Source of the DNA: Neisseria shayeganii 871
GTDB taxonomy: Bacteria > Pseudomonadota > Gammaproteobacteria > Burkholderiales > Neisseriaceae
Direction: 5' to 3'
NCBI RefSeq assembly: GCF_000226875.1
Contig: NZ_JH164926.1
Coordinates: 1,744,837-1,763,556 of the forward strand
Length of the DNA stretch: 18,720 nt
Part shown: positions 6,864 to 11,953 of the stretch, piece by piece
Layout: every line of letters begins with the position of its first letter
How positions within the stretch are numbered: position 1 is the first letter of the stretch
Program-made: the position numbers and the translations under genes
The notes under the pieces: generated by a model
Database searches by the model: none
Told to the model about the DNA's origin: nothing
What the model saw: the letters and a program-made list of their open reading frames with translations, nothing else

Positions 6864-7343
6864 ATGAGCATTGAAATCGAACGCCGCTTCCTGCTGGCCA
6901 ACAACGACTGGCGCGCCTTGGCCGGCGTCCCGCAAATCCTGCGCCAAGGCTACCTGAAAGTGGACAAGGCATGCAGTATCCGCGTGCGCATCAGCGGCAG
7001 CCAAGCCTGGCTCACCCTGAAAGGCTATCTTTCCGACGTCAGCCGCAGCGAATTCGAATACCAGATTCCCCTGGCCGACGCCGAAGCCATTTTGTCCGGC
7101 CTGTGCCCGTTTAAACTGGAAAAGTACCGCTACACCGTTTCTTACCAAGGCTTCACCTTCGAAATCGACGAATACCTCGGCGAAAACGCCCCTCTGGTGG
7201 TGGCCGAACTGGAGCTGCCCGACGAAGACACCCCCTATCCCCGCCCGGCCTGGCTGGGTGAAGAAATCACCAGCCACGGCCACTACACCAACGCTTATCT
7301 GAGCAAACACCCCTATTCTTCCTGGCCGCCGGCCCAATCTTAA
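6864..7343 (+). CDS. CYTH-domain phosphohydrolase (triphosphatase-like)
   Basis: A 159-residue single-domain CYTH protein. It begins with the EIERRFLL form of the ExExK motif that coordinates metal and triphosphate, has the basic strand SIRVRISGSQAWLTLKG, and the acidic strand FEIDEYLGENAPLVVAELEL. Relatives in Betaproteobacteria hydrolyse inorganic triphosphate; others are class IV adenylate cyclases or thiamine triphosphatases, so the substrate is uncertain. The length matches the short bacterial type. An exact DUS is embedded in the coding sequence (6947-6958), where it encodes part of QGYLK. Confidence 0.87.
   Translation: MSIEIERRFLLANNDWRALAGVPQILRQGYLKVDKACSIRVRISGSQAWLTLKGYLSDVSRSEFEYQIPLADAEAILSGLCPFKLEKYRYTVSYQGFTFEIDEYLGENAPLVVAELELPDEDTPYPRPAWLGEEITSHGHYTNAYLSKHPYSSWPPAQS
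6947..6958 (+). repeat. DUS, exact copy inside the CYTH gene
   Basis: AGGCTACCTGAA lies within the coding sequence and contributes the residues GYLK. Confidence 0.8.
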
Positions 7344-7348
7344 GGCCT

Positions 7349-7491
7349 GAGACCTTTGCAAAACCCCCAGATGTGGATGCAGCTCAAGGCGTAGCAGCGC
7401 AGCGAGTTCATACATATCAGATAGATAGGCAAGCGAGTGAGCAGCGCACAACGCAGAAATGCGCCGCAGATGGGGATTTTGCGAAGGCCTC
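7349..7491. mobile_element. Miniature inverted-repeat element with IS5/IS1106-like ends
   Basis: A 143-base non-coding element between the CYTH gene and luxS. The left end is GAGACCTTTGCAAAACCCCC. The right end, read on the other strand, is GAGGCCTTCGCAAAATCCCC; the ends match at 17 of 20 positions. GGCCT stands directly on both sides (7344-7348 and 7492-7496) and may be the target duplication. GAGACCTTTGCAAAA-type ends are, as I recall, those of IS1106-like (IS5-family) elements in Neisseria. No transposase is encoded, so it would depend on a related IS elsewhere. Diverged relatives occur at 9467-9766 and 16460-16660. Confidence 0.7.
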
Positions 7492-7521
7492 GGCCTCATT
7501 AGCCGGCACCGCCGCTTATGC

Positions 7522-7527
7522 TATGAT
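7522..7527 (+). promoter_or_regulatory. Candidate -10 box of luxS
   Basis: TATGAT, 33 bases before the luxS start codon. No strong -35 is visible upstream. The mobile element ends only 30 bases before it, so the insertion may have replaced or altered the upstream promoter part. Confidence 0.4.
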
Positions 7528-7560
7528 GCCGCCCCATCCACCCCATTAAGGAACCCCACC

Positions 7561-8070
7561 ATGCCCCTGCTCGACAGCTTCACCGTTGACCACACCCGTA
7601 TGCACGCCCCAGCCGTGCGCGTTGCCAAAAACATGCGCACCCCCAAAGGCGACGACATCACCGTTTACGACCTGCGCTTTTGCGTGCCCAATCAGGAAAT
7701 CCTGCCCGAAAAAGGCATCCACACCTTAGAACACCTCTTCGCCGGTTTCATGCGCGACCACCTCAACGGCGACGACGTGGAAATCATCGACATCTCCCCC
7801 ATGGGCTGCCGCACCGGCTTCTACATGAGCCTGATCGGCACCCCCAGCGAAGAGCGCGTGGCCGCCGCCTGGCAGGCCGCCATGCAGGACGTTTTGGCCG
7901 TGCAAGACCAAAACCGCATTCCCGAACTCAACGAATACCAATGCGGCACCTACCAAATGCATTCTTTGGCCGAAGCGCACCAAATCGCCGAAAACATCCT
8001 CCAGCGCCACATCGGCATCAACAAAAACGACGAACTCACGCTGGATCAAAGCCTGCTCCAGCCCCATTAA
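7561..8070 (+). CDS. luxS: S-ribosylhomocysteine lyase LuxS
   Basis: A 169-residue cytoplasmic enzyme that splits S-ribosylhomocysteine into homocysteine and DPD, the precursor of autoinducer AI-2. All key residues are present: the metal ligands His 54 and His 58 (HTLEH) and Cys 128 (EYQCGTYQM), and the catalytic Cys 83 (MGCRTGFYM). The substrate-binding start DSFTVDHTRMHAP is intact. AAGGAA lies 7 bases before the ATG. The partner enzyme MtnN, which makes its substrate, is encoded 1.8 kb downstream on the other strand. A DUS-derived hairpin follows the stop. Confidence 0.98.
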   Translation: MPLLDSFTVDHTRMHAPAVRVAKNMRTPKGDDITVYDLRFCVPNQEILPEKGIHTLEHLFAGFMRDHLNGDDVEIIDISPMGCRTGFYMSLIGTPSEERVAAAWQAAMQDVLAVQDQNRIPELNEYQCGTYQMHSLAEAHQIAENILQRHIGINKNDELTLDQSLLQPH

Positions 8071-8080
8071 GACCCCATGC

Positions 8081-8108
8081 GGGCTACCTGAAGGTTTTCA
8101 GGTAGCCC
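8081..8108 (+). terminator. Hairpin of two inverted, one-mismatch DUS after luxS
   Basis: A perfect 12-pair stem (8081-8092 with 8097-8108), loop GGTT, made of GGGCTACCTGAA and its reverse complement. Both arms carry the same A-to-G change, so pairing is kept. No T-run follows (CCGAGCG instead), so it is more likely an RNA-stabilising or partial terminator than a strong one. Confidence 0.6.
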
Positions 8109-8124
8109 CCGAGCGCCACACATC

Positions 8125-8355
8125 ATGCACGCCACCGTTTATCTCGAAGACCAAGAATACATCGCCCTGTGCGACCTGCTGAAACTGGCCGGCCTGGCCG
8201 ACAGCGGCGGACAGGCCAAAGCCCTGATTGCCGAAGGTTTGGTCTGCCGCAACGGCAGCATCGAAACCCGCAAAACCGCCAAAATCCGCGCCGGCGACAC
8301 CATCGAATTCAACGGTACGGTGCTCGACATCGCCGCAGGATACGACCATGACTGA
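8125..8355 (+). CDS. S4-domain RNA-binding protein, YbcJ-like
   Basis: A 76-residue protein that is essentially one S4 RNA-binding domain: IALCDLLKLAGLADSGGQAK, the ALIAEGLVCRNGS turn with basic residues, and the ending IRAGDTIEFNG. YbcJ-like proteins bind RNA and are thought to act in ribosome or tRNA metabolism; the precise role is unknown. The length is normal. Its last 8 bases (ATGACTGA) are also the start of the following gene, so the two are probably translated together. Confidence 0.85.
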   Translation: MHATVYLEDQEYIALCDLLKLAGLADSGGQAKALIAEGLVCRNGSIETRKTAKIRAGDTIEFNGTVLDIAAGYDHD

Positions 8356-8560
8356 GCCCAAACAGTCCTCTGTTGCCGACGAACCGCTGCTGCCCGAACC
8401 CGAAGCCCCCGCCGATTGGGAATGCTGCGGCAGCGAATGCGGCGACGCCTGCATCCAAGAAATCTACCGCAAAGAAAAAGCCGCCTACGACGCCCAGCAA
8501 AAACGCCTGCGCGAAGCCGGCCTGCTGCCCTCCAAACCCGTCCCGCCCGCATCGGAATAA
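8348..8560 (+). CDS. Small oxidoreductase-like (OXLD1-type) cysteine-rich protein
   Basis: A 70-residue protein with the oxidoreductase-like N-terminal domain signature: WECCGSECGDACIQEIYRKE, with four cysteines in a CC-x3-C-x3-C pattern, then a basic helix (YDAQQKRLREAG). The domain is known from small bacterial proteins and mitochondrial OXLD1; its function is unknown and zinc or iron binding is only a guess. The first 20 residues are acidic and Pro-rich, probably disordered. It overlaps the S4 gene by 8 bases in another frame. Confidence 0.78.
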   Translation: MTEPKQSSVADEPLLPEPEAPADWECCGSECGDACIQEIYRKEKAAYDAQQKRLREAGLLPSKPVPPASE

Positions 8561-8606
8561 GCCCCAGAACCCGCCCGATCCGCCGCCACGCTTGCCGAGA
8601 TACCCC

Positions 8607-9395
8607 ATGCTGCCCGACAAAACCCTGCACAGCGCCTTAGGGCTACCTGAAAACACCCACGGCTTCCTGCAAGCCGACTGGCCCGCGCCGTCCAACGTCC
8701 GCACCCTAATCACCACCCGCCGGGGCGGTGTCAGCCAAGGCGTGTTTGCCGGCCTCAATTTGGGTGCCCATGTCGGCGACCGGCCGGCCGACGTGGCCGA
8801 AAACCGCCGCCGCGTACAAGCAGCCGTGCCGCTGCCCTTAGCTTATCTGGAACAAACCCACAGCAACCGCGTGGTGGCCGCCGCCGACAGCGTGGCCGCC
8901 CCGATCCATGCCGATGCCGCCTTCGACCGCAGCGGACAAGCCGCCTGCGCGGTGATGACCGCCGACTGCTTGCCGGTCTTGCTTTGCGACCGCGCCGGCA
9001 GCGTGGTGGCCGCCGCCCACGCCGGCTGGCGCGGGCTGGCCGGCGGTATTCTGCAAAACACCGTCGCCGCCATGCAGGTGCCGCCCTTGGAAATCATGGC
9101 CTGGCTCGGCCCCGCCATCGGCCCCGACGCTTTCGAAGTCGGCCGGGACGTCTGGGAAGCCTTCTGCCTGCCCTTGGGCCATGCGGCGGAAGCCACCTTT
9201 CAAGACATCGGCAACGGCAAATACTTGGCCGATATCTACGCCCTCGCCCGCCTGGTACTGCAACGCGAAGGCATCGGCCAAATCTACGGCGGCGACCACT
9301 GCACCGTGCTCGAACGCGATACTTTCTTCTCCTACCGCCGCGACGGCCAAACCGGCCGTATGCTCAGCGCCATCTGGCTGGCCGGCCCAGCCTGA
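8607..9395 (+). CDS. pgeF: Purine nucleoside phosphorylase / LACC1-family protein PgeF
   Basis: A 262-residue protein of the YfiH/PgeF (LACC1) family, long annotated as polyphenol oxidase. The metal site is complete: His in EQTHSNRVV, Cys in CAVMTADCLPVLLCD and His in AAHAGWRGLAGGI. An N-terminal TTRRGGVSQGVFAGLNLG and a C-terminal DTFFSYRRDGQTGRMLSAIWL complete the fold. Relatives phosphorolyse adenosine, inosine and methylthioadenosine and deaminate adenosine; PgeF itself is also implicated in correcting peptidoglycan precursor errors. The ATG at 8607 gives the family's usual length. A DUS variant (8640-8651) is inside the coding sequence. Confidence 0.93.
   Translation: MLPDKTLHSALGLPENTHGFLQADWPAPSNVRTLITTRRGGVSQGVFAGLNLGAHVGDRPADVAENRRRVQAAVPLPLAYLEQTHSNRVVAAADSVAAPIHADAAFDRSGQAACAVMTADCLPVLLCDRAGSVVAAAHAGWRGLAGGILQNTVAAMQVPPLEIMAWLGPAIGPDAFEVGRDVWEAFCLPLGHAAEATFQDIGNGKYLADIYALARLVLQREGIGQIYGGDHCTVLERDTFFSYRRDGQTGRMLSAIWLAGPA
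8640..8651 (+). repeat. DUS variant (GGGCTACCTGAA) inside pgeF
   Basis: One mismatch at the first base, the same variant as in the luxS hairpin. It encodes LPEN together with flanking bases. Confidence 0.6.
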
Positions 9396-9399
9396 TCTC

Positions 9400-9411
9400 T
9401 TCAGGTAGCCT
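9400..9411 (-). repeat. DUS, exact copy after pgeF
   Basis: Reverse-oriented copy 5 bases after the pgeF stop. It has no inverted partner, so it does not form a terminator hairpin alone. Confidence 0.8.
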
Positions 9412-9878
9412 GAGGTTCAATTTGCCGTTCTTTGGCTAACGCCATTGCAAGACATCAATCCGATTTGCATTTCTGCATTGTGCGTTTACGCCTAGCGTTA
9501 CTGCTTACTCGCATAGCCGGAGACTTTTGCAAAATATCCCCATGCCCCCTAAATTGCCGCCCGGCTATTTAGGGACGTTCAAATGAGCAACTTTTTCTAG
9601 CAAACCACACCGAGTCAAGACGGCGATGCCCCTTGGGTGGAGCAAGACAGCCGCCCCTACCCGGGCTATGGACACCACTCCTTCTGCTGATGCCGCAGGC
9701 TGAGACCTCTGCAAAACCCTCATCTGCGGTTTCGGATATTGAGTGGGCCGGATTTTGCAAGATCTCAGCTTGTCGAAACAGGGACTCAACCACAAACAGA
9801 ACTGCCGGCTGACCAACGCCCCACAATCACCGCTGCAGCCACCAGGGCGATTTGGGCGGAAAGCGGCAGCGGCATGGC
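9412..9878. other. Gene-free region with decayed IS ends
   Basis: About 470 bases between the convergent pgeF and mtnN stops. It contains a diverged piece of the 7349 element (9467-9518, opposite orientation, with a 16-base insertion) and IS5/IS1106-like ends at 9520, 9702 and 9766. Short open frames exist on the reverse strand, but none resembles a known protein. I consider it an insertion graveyard. Confidence 0.6.
9520..9766. mobile_element. Decayed IS5/IS1106-like insertion remnant, possibly nested
   Basis: It starts with GAGACTTTTGCAAAAT (9520) and ends with the inverted match ATTTTGCAAGATCTC (to 9766). A further end, GAGACCTCTGCAAAACCC at 9702, pairs with the same right end and would delimit a 65-base unit, so one element may lie inside another. 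The inside has no intact transposase. The repeated end motif is the same as in the 7349-7491 element. Confidence 0.55.
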
Positions 9879-10580
9879 TTACAGGGCTTCGATCAAATGC
9901 TGCACCATTTGCGCCGAGTGCACGGAAGCGGTTTCCAAAAACGCCTCAAAGCTGGTGTCGGCCTGCTCGTCTGCCAAGTCGGACACCGCGCGGATTACCA
10001 CAAACGGCACGCCGAACTGGTGGCAGCTTTGCGCAATCGCCGCCGCTTCCATTTCCACCGCCTGCACGCCGGCAAAACGGCTGCGGATGGCGGCCACGGC
10101 CTCGCTGCTGTGAACAAACTGGTCGCCGCTCACAATCAGCCCGCGGTGTACGCGCGCACCGGCAAAAGCCGCGGCCGCCGTTTCCGCGGCCGCACACAAA
10201 GCGGCATCGGAAACAAAACGCGCCGGCAGTTGCGGCACTTGGCCGTAATCATAGCCGAATGCGGTCACGTCCACATCGTGGTGCGCGGTCTCGGTGCCGA
10301 TCACCACATCGCCCACCGCCAAGCCCTGCCCCAAACCGCCGGCGCTGCCGGTGTTGATCACGCAGTCGGGACGGTAGCGCTGCACCAACACGGCGGTGGC
10401 CGCCGCCGCATTCACTTTGCCGATGCCGCTCAAAGCCAGCACCACCTGTTTGCCGCCGTAACGGCCGCTGTATAGGGTGAACGCACCGAAGGTTTCGGTG
10501 ACTAAGTTGTCCAAACTGTTTTTTAAACGCTCGATTTCCGGCTGCATGGCGCCGATCACAGCTACGGTTTGTGTGTTCAT
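9879..10580 (-). CDS. mtnN: 5'-methylthioadenosine/S-adenosylhomocysteine nucleosidase
   Basis: A 233-residue enzyme that removes adenine from methylthioadenosine and S-adenosylhomocysteine, the latter giving the LuxS substrate. Signatures seen in order: VAVIGAMQPEIERL (N-terminal strand with the acid/base region), ALSGIGKVNAAAAT, VINTGSAGGLGQGL (purine/ribose site), IVSGDQFV, AVEMEAAAIAQ with the ribose-binding Glu, and VIRAVSDLADE with the catalytic Asp. The start at 10580 matches the family; a TTG 15 bases upstream is the alternative. The hfq gene lies upstream on the same strand with a hairpin between them. Confidence 0.96.
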   Translation of the reverse strand: MNTQTVAVIGAMQPEIERLKNSLDNLVTETFGAFTLYSGRYGGKQVVLALSGIGKVNAAAATAVLVQRYRPDCVINTGSAGGLGQGLAVGDVVIGTETAHHDVDVTAFGYDYGQVPQLPARFVSDAALCAAAETAAAAFAGARVHRGLIVSGDQFVHSSEAVAAIRSRFAGVQAVEMEAAAIAQSCHQFGVPFVVIRAVSDLADEQADTSFEAFLETASVHSAQMVQHLIEAL

Positions 10581-10604
10581 GTTTGCGTGTTCCAAAATGC
10601 GAAA

Positions 10605-10632
10605 CGCACTGCCGCGGCAAACGGGCAGTGCG
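10605..10632 (-). terminator. Hairpin terminator after hfq
   Basis: A 9-pair stem (CGCACTGCC with GGCAGTGCG) and a 10-base loop, followed on the reverse strand by TTTCGCATTTT. It ends hfq transcripts, and lies 25 bases before the mtnN start, so it may also control read-through into mtnN. Confidence 0.7.
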
Positions 10633-10647
10633 CCAACAAATCAAAGC

Positions 10648-10911
10648 TTACTGGGCGGCGGGCGGCTCGGCGGCGGGCTTGGGTTCGGCCTGCTGCAGGC
10701 TCACGGCGCGCGCCGGTACGATGGTGGAGATGGCGTGCTTATACACCATTTGGGTCACCGAAGTATTGCGCAGCAATACCACGTATTGATCGAAAGATTC
10801 CACTTGGCCTTGCAGCTTGATGCCGTTGACCAGATAGATGGATACCGGAACATGCTCTTTGCGCAGTGCGTTCAAAAAAGGATCTTGTAACATTTGTCCT
10901 TTAGCTGTCAT
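10648..10911 (-). CDS. hfq: RNA chaperone Hfq
   Basis: An 87-residue Sm-like protein that forms a ring hexamer and helps small RNAs pair with mRNAs. The Sm1 motif (QDPFLNALRKEHVPVSIYLV with the RNA-contact QDPFLN, then NGIKLQGQVESFDQYVVLL) and the Sm2 motif (VYKHAISTIVP with the conserved YKHA) are complete. The C-terminal tail is short and Pro/Ala/Glu-rich (about 20 residues), shorter than in E. coli but similar to other Neisseriaceae. A good promoter lies upstream. Confidence 0.98.
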   Translation of the reverse strand: MTAKGQMLQDPFLNALRKEHVPVSIYLVNGIKLQGQVESFDQYVVLLRNTSVTQMVYKHAISTIVPARAVSLQQAEPKPAAEPPAAQ

Positions 10912-10963
10912 AGTGTGAAGACTCCGTTTTTATAATAATTTGGATTTTTAGAAAGGGAGGGCG

Positions 10964-10993
10964 ATTGTAGCCGTGCCTGCGTGATTTTTCCAA
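10964..10993 (-). promoter_or_regulatory. Candidate sigma-70 promoter of hfq
   Basis: On the reverse strand TTGGAA (10988-10993), an 18-base spacer and TACAAT (10964-10969). Transcription would begin near 10957 and give a leader of about 45 bases before the hfq start. Confidence 0.5.
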
Positions 10994-11089
10994 CATTTTT
11001 ATGTAAAAGGCACCAAAATACCGGCCGTTTTTCTGCGCTAAATCAAACTATCTGTTAAAAAAGACGAATTGCTCTATATCCATATGGAC

Positions 11090-11116
11090 ACGGTGCCGCC
11101 CATAAAACGGCACCGT
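11090..11116. other. Inverted repeat between hfq and radC
   Basis: ACGGTGCCG and CGGCACCGT form a 9-pair stem with a 9-base loop upstream of radC. A short CTTTG follows, so termination would be weak. It may be a terminator of a transcript entering from upstream or an RNA element of the radC leader. Confidence 0.35.
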
Positions 11117-11135
11117 CTTTGCACCCCGCCGTTTC

Positions 11136-11147
11136 AGGCTACCTGAA
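11136..11147 (+). repeat. DUS, exact copy in the radC leader
   Basis: With the preceding TTTC it forms a small palindrome (TTTCAGG-CTA-CCTGAAA). It lies 44 bases before the radC start. Confidence 0.8.
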
Positions 11148-11191
11148 AACCGTTTACCCCTTATACGCTCCCAATATCCGAGGAGGCGCAT

Positions 11192-11881
11192 ATGAGCATC
11201 AAACAATGGCCGGAAGGCGAACGGCCGCGCGAGAAACTGCTGGCAAAAGGTGCGGCGGCGCTGAGCGATGCCGAACTGTTGGCCATTCTGCTGCGCGTGG
11301 GCACGCAAGGCATGAGTGCGGTGGATTTGGCGCGCAGCCTGCTGCACGAATTCGGTTCACTTAACCGCCTGATGAATACGCCGGCTGCCGAACTCACCCG
11401 CCACAAAGGCATGGGCGAGGCTTCGTTCTGCCAGTTTGCCGTGGTGCGCGAAATCGGCCGCCGCCTGCTGGCGGAGGAGATGCGGCAGACGCCGGCTTTT
11501 ACTTCGCCCGAGGCGGTGGCCGATTATCTGGTGCTGCAATTGGCCGGCGAACGGGTGGAAATCGCCGCCGCCCTGCTGCTCAACCAGCAAAACCGCCTGA
11601 TTGCGTTTGAAGAACTGTCGCGCGGCACGGTGGCCGAAAACACGGTTTACATCCGAGAGATTGTGCGCCTGGCACTGCAACACCATGCGGCGGCTCTGAT
11701 TTTCGCCCACAACCACCCGGGCGGCTCATCCGAGCCGTCGGCAGCAGACATCGCCTTTACCCGACGCCTGGATGCGGCGCTGGCTTTGGTGGAGATTCCC
11801 CTGCTCGACCATTTCATCGTGGCCGGCAACCGCGCTGTTTCTTTGCTGGGAAAAGGCTATTGGCGGCCTGAGGCTACCTGA
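11192..11881 (+). CDS. radC: RadC-family JAB/MPN protein
   Basis: A 229-residue protein with an N-terminal helix-hairpin-helix part (about residues 1-95, including LSDAELLAILLRVGTQG) and a C-terminal JAB/MPN metalloprotease-like domain. The metal motif HNHPGGSSEPSAAD is intact. RadC was linked to DNA repair, but its molecular role is unproven; related domains occur in phage and mobile-element proteins. AGGAGG lies 5 bases before the ATG. The stop codon TGA is part of the DUS at 11871-11882, so the last residues EAT are encoded by the uptake sequence. It is convergent with the pgaA-like gene. Confidence 0.93.
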   Translation: MSIKQWPEGERPREKLLAKGAAALSDAELLAILLRVGTQGMSAVDLARSLLHEFGSLNRLMNTPAAELTRHKGMGEASFCQFAVVREIGRRLLAEEMRQTPAFTSPEAVADYLVLQLAGERVEIAAALLLNQQNRLIAFEELSRGTVAENTVYIREIVRLALQHHAAALIFAHNHPGGSSEPSAADIAFTRRLDAALALVEIPLLDHFIVAGNRAVSLLGKGYWRPEAT

Positions 11882-11882
11882 A
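11871..11882 (+). repeat. DUS, exact copy forming the radC stop
   Basis: AGGCTACCTGAA supplies the last codons and the TGA stop of radC. Confidence 0.85.
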
Positions 11883-11887
11883 AAGCC

Positions 11888-11921
11888 AAACCGTGCGGCA
11901 GCATCCACTGCCGCACGGTTT
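11888..11921. terminator. Bidirectional terminator between radC and the pgaA-like gene
   Basis: A perfect 14-pair stem (AAACCGTGCGGCAG with its reverse complement) and a 6-base loop. On the reverse strand GGCTTTTC follows, so it best fits the pgaA-like gene, whose stop is 32 bases away; the plus side has only TTT in the stem. Confidence 0.8.
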
Positions 11922-11953
11922 GATCGGCCGCCATCCCGCTGGCACGGCCATAT

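Noticed and set aside
9565..9826. Reverse ORFs of about 85 residues in the IS graveyard
   Set aside because: They lie across several recombined IS ends, have no recognisable transposase motif and no ribosome site, so I do not call them genes.
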